The notes: generated by a model not told the origin, from the sequence alone. A stretch of DNA of 64,000 bases from Serpentinimonas maccroryi (GCF_000828915.1 NZ_AP014569.1:496001-560000), one strand, 5' to 3'; shown: positions 1-13,191, counted from the stretch's first letter. Numbers and translations: made by a program.

Positions 1-125
1 GCATGGGGGCAAGCATAGCCTAGAGGGGCAGGTTAGGGGTGGCTGTTGGGGCCGCCAGCGCCAGCTGAAAAATCAGCATCAGCCCGCGGTGGCGAATAAA
101 ATCTGTGGTTTAACCGAGCCCGACC

Positions 126-2777
<2,652 letters not shown>

Positions 2778-2853
2778 GGGGGGCTCAGTGCAGTGTGCAG
2801 GCGTTGCGGCGCTTGCCCCGCACGTCCCTCGCGATCCTCGCGCACCAGCTAGA

Positions 2854-3798
2854 TCAGTCTGCCGGCCAATCGAGGTTGCGCTGGCTTTGGAATTGGCGCG
2901 GCTGGCCGCTTAAGGGGTCGGTGAAGGCCAGCGTGCGCGCCAGCAAGCGCAGCGGTTCGGCGTAGTCTTCGGCCTCGTCGGGCTGGCGCCGCACCTCGGG
3001 GTAGAACTGGTCACCGACGATCGGTAGGCCCAGCCCCAGCATGTGCACGCGCAACTGGTGGCGACGCCCGCTCAGCGGTTGCAAGCGGTAGCGCGCCCAC
3101 GGCCCGCGCTGCTCGATCGGTTCGATGCGGGTTTCGCTGTTGGGCGGCAGGGCTTCGGCGGCGCTGGCTTCGCGCATTTTGTAAAAGGCATGCTCGCGCT
3201 CGAGGATGTGGCTGCGGCGCACGATCGGCCACGGCAACTGCGGCGCTGCCGGGGCGATGGCTTCATAGACCTTGTCCACTTGGCGCTGCCGAAACAGGCG
3301 CTGGTAGGCGTCGCGGTCGCTGGCGCGCACGGCAAACAGCACCAGCCCGGCGGTTTCGCGGTCGATCCGGTGCAGCGGGCTCAGGTCGGGCAGGCCCAGC
3401 GCCTGCTTGAGCCGCACCAGCAAGGTCTGCTGCACGTAGCGCCCGCCGGGCGTCACGGGCAAAAAATGCGGCTTGTCGGCCACCACCAGGTGCGCGCACT
3501 GGTGCAGCACGGTGGCCTCAAATGGAATCCCGCGTTCCTCGGGCAGGTCGCGCCAATAGTAGATGCGCGCTCCGCCCAGGTAGGGGCTGTCTGGCGCCAG
3601 TGGGCGGCCGTCTTCGGCGCACACCAGGCCGTCGGCCAAGCGCTGCTGCCACTGGGCGCGGCCGATGCGCGGCAAGCGCTGGCACAGGTGGTCGAGCAGC
3701 GTCAGCCAAGGCGGGCAGCGCATCTGCGGCAGCGCCAAGCAGCTGGGCGCCACGCCGGCGCGCAGCGCGATGGCGGGGTTTTTGGGGCGGTGGGCCAT
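2854..3798 (-). CDS. RluA-family pseudouridine synthase
   Basis: Isomerises uridine to pseudouridine in structured RNA; the exact target cannot be read from sequence. The catalytic motif HRIDRETAG, with the active Asp near residue 143, and the later RRHQLRVHM block are typical of the RluA superfamily. No S4 domain is recognisable ahead of the catalytic domain. The ATG at 3798 (MAHRPKNP) is chosen over an ATG 33 bp upstream, whose extra residues are not family-like. It lies downstream of ribD on the same strand and is convergent with alaS. Confidence 0.9.
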   Translation of the reverse strand: MAHRPKNPAIALRAGVAPSCLALPQMRCPPWLTLLDHLCQRLPRIGRAQWQQRLADGLVCAEDGRPLAPDSPYLGGARIYYWRDLPEERGIPFEATVLHQCAHLVVADKPHFLPVTPGGRYVQQTLLVRLKQALGLPDLSPLHRIDRETAGLVLFAVRASDRDAYQRLFRQRQVDKVYEAIAPAAPQLPWPIVRRSHILEREHAFYKMREASAAEALPPNSETRIEPIEQRGPWARYRLQPLSGRRHQLRVHMLGLGLPIVGDQFYPEVRRQPDEAEDYAEPLRLLARTLAFTDPLSGQPRQFQSQRNLDWPAD

Positions 3799-3892
3799 GG
3801 GGCTTGCGTGTGTTGAGCGCAGATTGTGCACAAGGCGTAGCCGCGCTGCGGTTGGGGGATGGATAGCCCAAACCGACGCGGTGCAGTAGCGC

Positions 3893-5095
3893 CTAGGCGG
3901 TTGGGGGCGGTGGCTGCGGCGCTGGAGCTTGTGGCGCCAGCACCTGGGCGCGGATGCGCAGGTCGGGCCCCAGCGGGCTGACCTCGGTGTAGGCCAGCGC
4001 CACGCCTTGGGTGAGCGCGCTCAGGGGGCCGATTTGGGCCAAGCCCGCGCCGCCTTGGCCCAGCAGCGTGGGCGCCAGATAGAGCAGCAATTCGTCGGCC
4101 AAGCCGGCTTGCAGCCAAGCGCCGTTGAGGCGCTGCCCGGCTTCTACGTGCAGCTCGTTGATCTCGCGCGCGGCGAGGTCGAGCAGCAGCGCCGCTAGGT
4201 CGATGCGCGGGCGAGTGCGGGGGGGGCGGTCGGGGGTGGCGGCGATTTCCTGCACGCGGGCCCCTGTGGCCTCGAGGGCAGCGCGGCGCGCGCGCAGGGC
4301 GGCGGCGTCTGCCGGCTGGGCCGGGGTGTGATAGACCCAGACTTGGCCCGGCGGTTGCAACACGCGCGCCGCTGCCGGCACGCGCAACTGCGAGTCGAGC
4401 AGCACGCGCACCGGTTGCACCTCGGTGGGCACCAGGCGCACGTCGAGGCGCGGGTCGTCGGCGAGCACGGTGCCGCTGCCGCTGAGCACGGCACCGGCGC
4501 GCTTGCGCCAGAGGTGGCCGTCGCGGCGCGCCGCCGTGCCGGTGATCCATTGGCTGGCGCCGTTGGCCAGCGCCGTGATGCCGTCGAGCGAGGCCGCGAT
4601 CTTGAGCCGCACCCACGGCCGGCCGCGCTCCATGCGGCTCAAAAAACCCACGTTCAGGGCGCGCGTGGCGGCGGCCAGCGGGTGCTCGGGCGGCAGCAGC
4701 TCGACGGTGATGCCGGCCGCGCGCAGGCGCTCGATGCCGCGCCCGCTCACCAGCGGGTTGGGGTCGCGCAACGCCACCAGCACCCGCGCCAGCCCGACCT
4801 CGATGAGCGCGTCGCAGCACGGCGGGGTGCGGCCGTGGTGGCTGCAGGGCTCGAGCGTGACCACGGCGCTGCCGCCGCGCAGATCGGCCCCGGCCGCCGC
4901 CGCTGCGCGCAAGGCCACGATTTCGGCGTGCGGCCCGCCGGCGCGCTGGGTGTGGCCCTCAAAGGCGCGGCCGTCGGGGGCGATGATGCGGCAGGCCACG
5001 CGCGGATTGGGCTCCGACAGGCCGGTGGCTTGCTCGGCCAAGGTGTCGAGCCCGGCCAGCCAGCGGGGGTCAAAGGCGCTTTGGGGGGCGGTCAT
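3893..5095 (-). CDS. ribD: Bifunctional riboflavin biosynthesis deaminase/reductase RibD
   Basis: Catalyses two riboflavin-pathway steps: deamination of the 2,5-diaminopyrimidine nucleotide and NADPH reduction of its ribose side chain. The deaminase half shows the zinc motif HAE (in GGPHAEIVALRAA) and the PCSHHGRTPPCCDAL block. The reductase half begins near residue 160 (RPWVRLKIAASLDGITA). At 400 residues it is slightly longer than usual because of a Pro/Ala-rich C-terminus. ATG 5095 lies 10 bp after the trmB stop; an ATG at 5119 would overlap trmB. No FMN riboswitch is seen, and it appears to be read through from trmB. Confidence 0.95.
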   Translation of the reverse strand: MTAPQSAFDPRWLAGLDTLAEQATGLSEPNPRVACRIIAPDGRAFEGHTQRAGGPHAEIVALRAAAAAGADLRGGSAVVTLEPCSHHGRTPPCCDALIEVGLARVLVALRDPNPLVSGRGIERLRAAGITVELLPPEHPLAAATRALNVGFLSRMERGRPWVRLKIAASLDGITALANGASQWITGTAARRDGHLWRKRAGAVLSGSGTVLADDPRLDVRLVPTEVQPVRVLLDSQLRVPAAARVLQPPGQVWVYHTPAQPADAAALRARRAALEATGARVQEIAATPDRPPRTRPRIDLAALLLDLAAREINELHVEAGQRLNGAWLQAGLADELLLYLAPTLLGQGGAGLAQIGPLSALTQGVALAYTEVSPLGPDLRIRAQVLAPQAPAPQPPPPTA

Positions 5096-5105
5096 GGGGG
5101 CAGCC

Positions 5106-5981
5106 TCAGCGGCGCACAAACACCAAATCCCACACGCCGTGGCCCAGGCGCAGACCGCGCTGCTCGAACTTGGTCAGGGGGCGATAGTCGGGTTTGGGGG
5201 CGTAGCCGCCTTGGCCTAGACCCGAGCCCGAGCCGGATTTAGCGGTGGCGTTTGCAGTGACAGCGTCACCAGCAACAACAGCAGCATTTGCACCACCAGC
5301 ACCACCAGCACCAGCGGCAGTGTTGACCAGCAGCGGCTCGGCCCCCAGCACCTGCAGCATCTGCTCGGCGTAGGGCTGCCAGTCGGTGGCGCAGTGCAGG
5401 TAGCCGCCGGGCTGCAGGCGTTGCGCCAGGCGCGCCACCAGTGGCGGCTGGATCAGGCGCCGTTTGTGGTGGCGCAGCTTGTGCCACGGGTCGGGGAAAA
5501 ACACGTGCACGCCGGCCAGCGTCGCCGGCGCCAGCATGTGCTCGAGCACCTCGACGGCGTCGTGGCGCACGATGCGCACATTGCTCAAACCCAGCGCGTC
5601 GATGCGCTTGAGCAGCGCGCCCACGCCCGGTTCGTGCACCTCGCAGCAGAGAAAATCGTGCTGCGGGCGCAGGGCGGCGATGTGCGCCGTGGCCTCGCCC
5701 ATGCCAAAACCGATCTCGAGCACCAGCGGCGCGCTGCGGCCAAACACGGCGCGGGCGTCGAGCGGCTGGCGTGCAAACGGCAGCAGCCAGCGCGGCCCCA
5801 GGGTGGCCAAGGCTTGGGCTTGGGCGGTGGTGGTGCGCCCGCCGCGTTTGACGAAGCTCTTGATGGTCTTGGGGTGCGGCACCCTCGCGGCGCCGGGCGC
5901 TGGGGCGGCGTCGCCGTCGGGGTTGGGGGCGGCGGGTGCGCTGTGCAGGCCCAATTCTGGGGGGGCGGGTGGGGCAGCCAT
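5106..5981 (-). CDS. trmB: tRNA (guanine-N7-)-methyltransferase TrmB
   Basis: Methylates G46 in the variable loop of tRNAs using SAM. The family blocks are present: [12 protein letters not shown] (SAM site), [34 protein letters not shown] and the C-terminal [20 protein letters not shown]. Between the [11 protein letters not shown] block and the LTKFEQRG block there is a roughly 45-residue Ala/Gly/Ser-rich insertion (plus-strand 5215-5330), which ordinary TrmB proteins lack. ATG 5981 ([10 protein letters not shown]) is preferred over one 114 bp upstream because the upstream extension would overlap gluQ. Confidence 0.95.
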   Translation of the reverse strand: MAAPPAPPELGLHSAPAAPNPDGDAAPAPGAARVPHPKTIKSFVKRGGRTTTAQAQALATLGPRWLLPFARQPLDARAVFGRSAPLVLEIGFGMGEATAHIAALRPQHDFLCCEVHEPGVGALLKRIDALGLSNVRIVRHDAVEVLEHMLAPATLAGVHVFFPDPWHKLRHHKRRLIQPPLVARLAQRLQPGGYLHCATDWQPYAEQMLQVLGAEPLLVNTAAGAGGAGGANAAVVAGDAVTANATAKSGSGSGLGQGGYAPKPDYRPLTKFEQRGLRLGHGVWDLVFVRR

Positions 5982-6046
5982 CGTGTGTGGGTCTATGAGT
6001 GCAGCGCGCCGTGCGCTGCCGGTGGCCGATGATACGGCTTGTGTGC

Positions 6047-7077
<1,031 letters not shown>

Positions 7078-7081
<4 letters not shown>

Positions 7082-8187
7082 GCCGCAGCCAGGGCCAGCT
7101 CCAGCCCCGAGACAAAGGCGTTTTCAACCCGGTACCCTAGGCACCAGTCGCCACACAGGCCCAAGCCAGCGGCGGCGTCGTACAAAAACGGTTGCCCCAG
7201 CGCGTGCTGCGTCTGCGCGTAGCGCCAGCGGTGCACCTGCGCCAGCGTGGGCTCGGCGCGGATGCCGGTGACTTCGGCAAAGCCCTTGAGCAGCTTGGCT
7301 TTCACGCGTTCGGCGTCGTCCTCTAGGTGCTCGGCGGACCACTGTGGGCTGGCCTGCACCGTCCAGCGCTCGATCGCCGCGCGCCCGGGCTTGCTGTTTT
7401 CGCGCGCCACCCAGCGGATGCGGTGGTGGTCGCTGCTGGCGGCGTGCCAGGGCGGGCCAAAGGGTTCGGCTCCGCCCGGGGCGGCTTGGGCAAAAGCCAG
7501 CATCAGCGTCCAGCAGGGCGCGGTTTGAACTGCGTCCAGCGCCGTGACCCAAGCAGGCGCCAGTGCGCTGGCGCGCAGCAGCGCCTGCGCCTGCGGGGCC
7601 GGCAGCGCCAGCAGCACGCGGTCCAGTCCGCCTATCACCTGTTGCGCGCCGGCGGCACCGGCGCAGCGCAGTTGCCACTGCTTGGGGTGCAGGGCGTCGC
7701 GCTCTATGCCCACCACTTGGGCGTGGTAGTGGCTGCTGGCGTTGAGCGAGCCATTTGCCAGCGGCAGCGCCCACTGGCGCAGCAACTCGTTCATGCCGCG
7801 CACCCCCACCCAGCGCGCTTTCTCGACCGGGCTGGCACTGGCCAGCGCCTGCCCCAGGGTGTCGAGCACGCGCACGGTGGGCACCCGCCACTGAGCAATC
7901 AGCTCGGGCTGCAGCGCCAGCGCGGCCTTGAAGCGCTCGTCGGTGACGGTGAAAAACTGGGCGCCGTGGTCGAAGCCACCAAACTCGGTCAGGCGCGTGG
8001 ACATGCGGCCACCGGGGCTGTGGTGTTTGTCGAGCAGCAGCACCTCGTGGCCAGCTTGCGCCAGCGTGCGCGCTGCGGTGATGCCGGCCATGCCCGCCCC
8101 GACGACGGCGATGCGGCGCGCCCGTGGGGTGCCGTCGGTGGCAGAGGCGCGGGGGGTGCCGGCGTTGCGGCGAGGTTTGGTGCTCAT
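7078..8187 (-). CDS. NAD(P)/FAD-dependent amine-oxidase-like oxidoreductase
   Basis: Predicted soluble flavoprotein. An N-terminal Rossmann fold binds FAD through [15 protein letters not shown], followed by [15 protein letters not shown], the arrangement seen in amine-oxidase/renalase-like enzymes. The C-terminus carries [18 protein letters not shown], a second flavin-contact block (GDW...GVENA type). The substrate is unknown. ATG 8187 has CAGGAGA just upstream and gives 369 residues; an ATG 87 bp upstream lacks this site. Its stop overlaps the TTG start of gluQ, suggesting translational coupling. Confidence 0.85.
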
Positions 8188-8328
8188 GTCGGTCTCCTGT
8201 GGATGCGACAGTGTAGCGAAGCGCTCGACCTGTGCGGACGCATCAAGCCGGACCAGGCGTTGCAGATCAAGCAATCAGGACCAGACGATTTGGTCAGCAA
8301 GGGGCAATCGGCTTCAATTTCAAGTGCT

Positions 8329-8739
8329 TCAGGGCTGGGTCACGAACACCAGCCGCTCGATGCCGGCGCGCTGGGCGGCGGCCAGGGCCATTGCCACGCG
8401 CTCGTGGCGGGCGGCGGCGTCGCCTTGCAGGTGCAGCGGCGGTTGCGGCACCTGCTGCGCCAGCGCTTGCAGGCGCGGCATCAGTTCGGCGTCGGGCACG
8501 GCGGCATCGTTCCAATGAAAGCCGCCCTGCGCATCGACGCTCAGGCGCACGGCCTCGGGCGCGGGCGCGCTGGCTGTGGCAGCCGCGTGGGGCAGTTGCA
8601 CCTGGATCGAATGCGTGATCACCGGCACCGTGACGATGAACACGATCAGCAGCACCAGCATCACGTCGATGAGCGGGATCATGTTGATCTCGCTGTGCAG
8701 TTCGCCTTGGTCGGGCTCGAGGTTGGATGGGGGGGCCAT
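8329..8739 (-). CDS. exbD: Biopolymer transport protein ExbD
   Basis: Inner-membrane partner of ExbB that helps convert the proton gradient into TonB motion for uptake of iron complexes and similar ligands. The 136-residue protein has a short cytoplasmic N-terminus, one transmembrane helix (NMIPLIDVMLVLLIVFIVTVP) holding the proton-path Asp in PLIDVMLVLL, and a periplasmic domain. ATG 8739 (MAPPSNLEPDQGELHSEIN) fits the family. It is last in the tonB-exbB-exbD operon, 17 bp after exbB. Confidence 0.93.
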   Translation of the reverse strand: MAPPSNLEPDQGELHSEINMIPLIDVMLVLLIVFIVTVPVITHSIQVQLPHAAATASAPAPEAVRLSVDAQGGFHWNDAAVPDAELMPRLQALAQQVPQPPLHLQGDAAARHERVAMALAAAQRAGIERLVFVTQP

Positions 8740-8756
8740 GGTGCGTGCGCCTTGGG

Positions 8757-9518
8757 TCAGTGCGGGCAGGCCGGTGCGGTTGCCGGAGCGGATGAAGGGG
8801 CGGATGAAGGGGCGGCCGCGCCGGGGCGGTTCGAGGCCACCCGGTGCCCGGTCACGAAGTAGGCGTGCAGGTCGTGGGCGAAGCGGTTGAGCCGGTGCAG
8901 GATGGCTTTGTTGCCGCGCAGTAAGGCGTTGTAGCCCAGCACGGCTGGGATCGCCACCACCAGCCCGAGCGCGGTCATGATGAGCGCGGCCCCGATCGGC
9001 CCGGCGACCTGGTCGATGGTGGCGCCGCCGCCCGCCCCGATGCCGACCAAGGCGTGGTAGATCTTCCACACCGTGCCAAACAGCCCGACGTAGGGCGCGG
9101 TCGAGCCGATCGAGGCCAAGATGGCCAAGCCGGATTGCAGGCGCGCGCTGCTGTCGTCGAGCGCGTTGCGCAGCGAGCGCGTGACCCAGTCGCTGACGTC
9201 GAGGTTGTCGTGCAGCTGGCGCGTGGGTGTGCCGTCGAGGTGCAGGATGTGGCTGGTGGCTTCGCGCCCCTGCAACGCCAGCAGGTAAAAGGGGTTGTGG
9301 CCGTCGGGCCCGAGTTTGTTCAGGCCTTCGGCAAAGTCTTTGCTGTGCCAGAAGCTCTCGAGCAATTGCGCGCGCGCGCGCAGCTGGCGCAGGTGCAGCG
9401 CCTTGAGCACGATCACCACCCAAGTGGCGATCGACATGCCCAGCAGCGCGAGCGCGGTGCCGCGTATCACCCAGTCGCCTTGGTGCCAGACGTAGGCCAG
9501 TCCAAAATGAGTTTCCAT
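8757..9518 (-). CDS. exbB: MotA/TolQ/ExbB proton channel protein ExbB
   Basis: Polytopic inner-membrane protein that forms the proton channel with ExbD. The 253 residues include a first membrane helix (GTALALLGMSIATWVVIVLKAL), a cytoplasmic loop, and two C-terminal helices around residues 135-200 containing the family block PYVGLFGTVWKIYHALVGI and the GPIGAALIMTALGLVVAIPAVLGYN helix. It sits between tonB (9 bp away) and exbD on the same strand, so it serves the TonB system rather than Tol. Confidence 0.94.
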   Translation of the reverse strand: METHFGLAYVWHQGDWVIRGTALALLGMSIATWVVIVLKALHLRQLRARAQLLESFWHSKDFAEGLNKLGPDGHNPFYLLALQGREATSHILHLDGTPTRQLHDNLDVSDWVTRSLRNALDDSSARLQSGLAILASIGSTAPYVGLFGTVWKIYHALVGIGAGGGATIDQVAGPIGAALIMTALGLVVAIPAVLGYNALLRGNKAILHRLNRFAHDLHAYFVTGHRVASNRPGAAAPSSAPSSAPATAPACPH

Positions 9519-9527
9519 GCTTGCTTT

Positions 9528-10403
9528 TTACTCCAACACAAAATGAATCGGCACCAGGTGCCACATGGCTTGCGGTTCGCCGTTGCGCGTGCCGGGCACA
9601 AAGCGCCAGCGCAACACCGCCTGCTGCGCCGCTTGGTCTAGGCGCACAAAGCCGCTCGAGCCATAGACCTGTGCCGCCGAGGCGCTGCCGTCGGCTTCGA
9701 TGCGCACGCGCAGCAGCACCCGCCCCTGTTCGCCCAAGCGGCGGCTCAAAACCGGGTAGGGCGGGGCCGGGTTGTGCAGATGGGCCGCGCTGCTCGACGG
9801 GGGCACGATCTGCGCTGGCGCTTGACCCTGCCCAGACGATGCTCGGCCGGCAACCGCATGGGCTGTTGTATCCAAGGCGCCAGTGCCGCTGCTGCGCTGA
9901 TCTTGCGCTGCGCTGTGGGGTGCTGCGCTGCCTTGTGTGCTGTGGTGGAGGGCGCTGTGCGGGTTGGATTCTGCACCTGCTGGCGCTTGCGCCGTGGCGA
10001 CTGGCTGGGTCGGGGCCAACGGCTGAACCGGCTCCGGCGCTGGGTTGGGGTTGGCGGGTGGCAGCAAAGCAGCTGGGCGCAACGGTTCGGAAGGGCGCAA
10101 CGGCGCTGCAGGAGCGGGTGGTTCGGGGCGGGTGGCGCGCTCGGGCAAGGCGCGTGCAGCGGGCGCGGCGGGCGCGCTGGCCCGGGGGGGTGCGGATGTC
10201 ACGGGGGCGGGTGCTGCAGGGCGCGCGCTGGGCGCCTGGGCGCGCAGTTCAACCACCACCTGCACCTGCGCCGGCGCACCGGAGGCGGGTGTTGCCCAGC
10301 CGCTGTGCAGCGCCCACAGCACCCCGGCGTGCGCCAACACCACGGCGGCGGTCACGCTGACGGGGCGTGCAAAGGTTCGCCAAGGCGGGCGGGGCAAGGG
10401 CAT
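9528..10403 (-). CDS. tonB: TonB-family energy transducer
   Basis: Links the ExbBD motor to outer-membrane receptors. An N-terminal membrane anchor (VTAAVVLAHAGVLWALHSGW) is followed by a long Pro/Ala-rich periplasm-spanning stretch (roughly residues 45-200) and a C-terminal TonB domain (YPVLSRRLGEQGRVLLRVRI ... VLRWRFVPG). ATG 10403 (MPLPRPPW) gives 291 residues; an ATG 66 bp upstream adds non-family residues. A Fur-box-like site lies about 95 bp upstream, so iron repression of the operon is likely. Confidence 0.93.
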   Translation of the reverse strand: MPLPRPPWRTFARPVSVTAAVVLAHAGVLWALHSGWATPASGAPAQVQVVVELRAQAPSARPAAPAPVTSAPPRASAPAAPAARALPERATRPEPPAPAAPLRPSEPLRPAALLPPANPNPAPEPVQPLAPTQPVATAQAPAGAESNPHSALHHSTQGSAAPHSAAQDQRSSGTGALDTTAHAVAGRASSGQGQAPAQIVPPSSSAAHLHNPAPPYPVLSRRLGEQGRVLLRVRIEADGSASAAQVYGSSGFVRLDQAAQQAVLRWRFVPGTRNGEPQAMWHLVPIHFVLE

Positions 10404-10497
10404 GGAGGCTGGGAGCAAGCAGGAAGCAAGAAAGTTGCCCGCTGGTGCGCAGGGCAAGCCGAGCAGCATAGCAAACTGTAGCTGGCAATGCTCAATT

Positions 10498-10516
10498 ATA
10501 AATGAGAATCATGCGC
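10498..10516. promoter_or_regulatory. Fur-box-like operator upstream of tonB
   Basis: The stretch AATGAGAATCATGCGC matches 12 of 16 positions of the matching part of the classical 19-bp Fur box, including the core AATGA-AATCAT. It lies in the only gap between the LysR gene and tonB, in AT-rich DNA, where a promoter for the minus-strand tonB operon would be expected. Confidence 0.6.
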
Positions 10517-10567
10517 AACTGGCCGCAGTTGCCAGTCCCGCAGTGCGGCATAAATGAGGCCATCGTT

Positions 10568-11533
10568 TTACCCGTTTTGTGCCTCCCCGGCCGGACAGTC
10601 GGCAAAATGGTGCAACAAAGCGCTGGCGCTGGCGGGGTTGGCCAGCCGCTGCAGCCACCATTGCAGCGCCGGGCCGGGGGCGCTGGCGGCGCTGCTGCGC
10701 CAGGCGTAGCCGATGCGGTGCACCCGGGCTGGCAGGGTGGTGCGTTTGCGCAGCAGGGCGCCGCTGTGCAGGTGCCCTTGCACCAGCGGCAGCGGCAGCG
10801 CGCCGCAGCCCAAGCCCCGCAACTGCGCCGCCAGCTTGTGCTGCATGGTCGGCACGGTGAACACCTCTTGCCCAGGCAGCAGGCCCACGCTCTGGCCGCG
10901 CCCCGCTGGCGCCGTGTCGGCCACCGCCACCACGCGGTGCGGCTGGATGACCGCCGGCGTGAGCGGCTCGGGGGCGCTGGCCAGCGCGTGCTGCTGCGCC
11001 ACCACAAACACAAACTCCACCTCGCCCAAAAAAACGCTGTGCAAGCCCGGCAGCCCGCTGCCATCGAGCGCCACACCCAAGGCCAGATCGGCCTGCCCGC
11101 TCAGCAGCGCCTCCAGCGTGCCCGACAGCGTTTCGGTGCGCAGGCGCAGCCGCGTCGGGGCTTGCAGCGCGTAAAAATCGTGGCACAGATCAAACAGCGG
11201 CGCGCTGGCGATGACCGCGTCGGCGGCCAGCGTGAGCTCAGGCTCCCAGCCGGTGGCGATGCGGCGCACGCGCAAGGCCACCGCGTCGAGCTCGCGCAGC
11301 AGGTGCTCGCTGGCGCGCAGCAGCTCTTGGCCGGCGCGGGTCAGGGTGGCGCGGCGCGAACGGCGGTCAAACAGCAGCACGTCGAGCGCATCTTCCACCT
11401 GGCGCACGCGGTAGGTGAGCGCGCTGGGCACCATGCCCAGCTCGCGCGCCGCCGCCGCCAGGCTGCCGCAGCGCGCCACGGTGCCGATCAGGTGCAGGTT
11501 GTCGGGGGATAAGGCGTGGCGCGGATGGGGCAT
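10568..11533 (-). CDS. LysR-family transcriptional regulator
   Basis: 321-residue LysR regulator with an N-terminal winged HTH (LSPDNLHLIGTVARCGSLAAAARELGMVPSALTYRVRQVE split across helices, residues 8-45) and a periplasmic-binding-like effector domain. ATG 11533 (MPHPRHALSPDNL) is the family-like start; an upstream ATG adds about 47 unrelated residues. It is transcribed away from the pirin gene across a 185-bp gap containing a perfect palindrome, the usual layout in which a LysR protein controls both itself and its divergent neighbour. Confidence 0.92.
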   Translation of the reverse strand: MPHPRHALSPDNLHLIGTVARCGSLAAAARELGMVPSALTYRVRQVEDALDVLLFDRRSRRATLTRAGQELLRASEHLLRELDAVALRVRRIATGWEPELTLAADAVIASAPLFDLCHDFYALQAPTRLRLRTETLSGTLEALLSGQADLALGVALDGSGLPGLHSVFLGEVEFVFVVAQQHALASAPEPLTPAVIQPHRVVAVADTAPAGRGQSVGLLPGQEVFTVPTMQHKLAAQLRGLGCGALPLPLVQGHLHSGALLRKRTTLPARVHRIGYAWRSSAASAPGPALQWWLQRLANPASASALLHHFADCPAGEAQNG

Positions 11534-11548
11534 GGTGAGGCCTGTGTG

Positions 11549-11563
11549 TTCAAAAGTTTTGAA
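11549..11563. promoter_or_regulatory. Perfect 15-bp palindrome, probable LysR operator
   Basis: TTCAAAAGTTTTGAA is a perfect inverted repeat (7+1+7) containing the T-N11-A pattern typical of LysR binding sites. It sits 15 bp upstream of the LysR start and 155 bp upstream of the divergent pirin gene. Confidence 0.7.
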
Positions 11564-11718
11564 TGATGCCAGCAAATCTCTGCGGCCACCAGTCCCGCTG
11601 CAGCGCCTACATTCACACCATCGCCCAAGCAGACAGCCAAGCAGCGGCCGGCCCCCTCTAGGCCGGGGTGCCACCGCGCTGCTGCCAAAGCCTACAAACC
11701 TTGACCAAGGAGCGCCCC

Positions 11719-12417
11719 ATGCACATCCGCCGCAGCGCCGACCGTGGCCACGCCGATCATGGCTGGTTGCAAAGCCACCACTCGTTTTCTTTTGCCGACT
11801 ACTACGACCCGGCGCACATGGGCTGGGGCAATCTGCGCGTGATCAACGAAGACTGGATCGCGCCCGGCACCGGCTTTGGCACCCACGGCCACCGCGACAT
11901 GGAGATCGTCACCTACGTGCTGCAAGGTCGGCTGGCGCACCGCGACAGCATGGGCAACGTCGAAACCATCAGCCCCGGCGAGGTGCAGCGCATGAGCGCT
12001 GGCACCGGCGTGCGCCACAGCGAGTTCAACCACGAGCCCGGCGCGCAAACGCATTTGCTGCAAATCTGGATCGAGCCCAGCCTCAAGGGGGTTGAACCCG
12101 GTTACGAGCAAAAAACCTTTGACGGCGCCCTCAAGCGCGGCCGCCTGTGTCTGGTGGCCAGCAACGGCGGGGCCGATGGCTCGGTGCACATCAACGCCGA
12201 CGCCGCGCTGTATGCTGGACTGTTCGACGGCGCCGAGAGCGCCGAGCTCAAGCTCGACCCCAAGCGCAAAGCCTACGTGCACGTAGTGCGCGGCGCCATC
12301 AGCGTCAACGGCAGCGCGCTGCAAGGCGGCGACGCGGCCCTGCTGGCGGCTGAGAGCACACTTAAACTCAGCCACGGGCACGATGCCGAGGTGCTGGTGT
12401 TCGACCTGGCGGCCTGA
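11719..12417 (+). CDS. Pirin family protein
   Basis: Cupin-fold protein of 232 residues. The N-terminal cupin shows the metal-binding pattern (GFGTHGHRDMEIVTYVLQG with later H/E ligands in GTGVRHSEFNHE), as in YhhW/pirins, some of which are quercetinases. A second, C-terminal cupin is degenerate. ATG 11719 follows AAGGAG at 11707-11712. The divergent LysR gene probably controls it. The substrate is not evident from sequence. Confidence 0.93.
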   Translation: MHIRRSADRGHADHGWLQSHHSFSFADYYDPAHMGWGNLRVINEDWIAPGTGFGTHGHRDMEIVTYVLQGRLAHRDSMGNVETISPGEVQRMSAGTGVRHSEFNHEPGAQTHLLQIWIEPSLKGVEPGYEQKTFDGALKRGRLCLVASNGGADGSVHINADAALYAGLFDGAESAELKLDPKRKAYVHVVRGAISVNGSALQGGDAALLAAESTLKLSHGHDAEVLVFDLAA

Positions 12418-12477
12418 TTCCATTTTTTCCCAACCCGCGCGCGGCCACAGGTCGGCGCATTTTTTGAAAGCCCTTCC

Positions 12478-13038
12478 ATGAGCAAAATCGTCGTTGTTTA
12501 CCATTCTGGCTACGGCCACACGCAACGCATGGCGCAAGCCGTGGCCGACGGGGCTGGCGCGCAGCTGCTGGCCATCGACGCCGACGGCAACCTGCCCGCA
12601 GGCGGCTGGGAGGCGCTCGACGCCGCCGACGCCATCGTCATGGGCAGCCCAACTTACATGGGCAGCGTGAGCTGGCAGTTCAAAAAGTTTGCCGACGCCT
12701 CTAGCAAAGCGTGGTTTGCGCAAACTTGGAAAGACAAGCTCTTTGCCGGCTTCACCAACAGCGCCACCATGAACGGCGACAAGCTCTCGACCCTGCACTA
12801 CCTCTACACGCTGGCCATGCAGCACGGCGGCCTCTGGGTGGGTACCGGCCTCATGCCCAGCAACAGCAAAGCGGCGCAGCGCAACGACGTGAACTACGTC
12901 GGCTCCTCGAGCGGTGCCATGGCGCAAACGCCCTCAGATGCCGGCGCGCACGAAATGCTGCCCGGCGACCTCGAAACCGCGCGCCTGTTCGGCCAGCGCG
13001 TGGCCGCCACCGCGCAGCGCTGGGTCAAGGGGGCGTAA
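12478..13038 (+). CDS. WrbA-like flavodoxin family NAD(P)H:quinone oxidoreductase
   Basis: 186-residue flavodoxin-fold protein. The FMN phosphate loop is YHSGYGHTQRMAQAV (residues 8-22) and the SPTYMGSVSWQFKKF block surrounds the isoalloxazine site. The family reduces quinones by two electrons, limiting redox cycling. It lies 60 bp after the pirin gene on the same strand and may share its promoter, though pirin/flavodoxin pairing as a functional unit is inference. Confidence 0.85.
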   Translation: MSKIVVVYHSGYGHTQRMAQAVADGAGAQLLAIDADGNLPAGGWEALDAADAIVMGSPTYMGSVSWQFKKFADASSKAWFAQTWKDKLFAGFTNSATMNGDKLSTLHYLYTLAMQHGGLWVGTGLMPSNSKAAQRNDVNYVGSSSGAMAQTPSDAGAHEMLPGDLETARLFGQRVAATAQRWVKGA

Positions 13039-13191
13039 GAGCGCACTACTCCACGGGCCCACCGCCCGTTGCAGCATAGGCAAATCAGCCCTGAGCCACC
13101 ATGGCCAAGGCTTTTTTGATTATTGCGTTTGTCGTTTGTTTCGGTTAGCATCTGCGGTCGGTCCAAGATGGCCGCCACCTAGGAGCGCACG

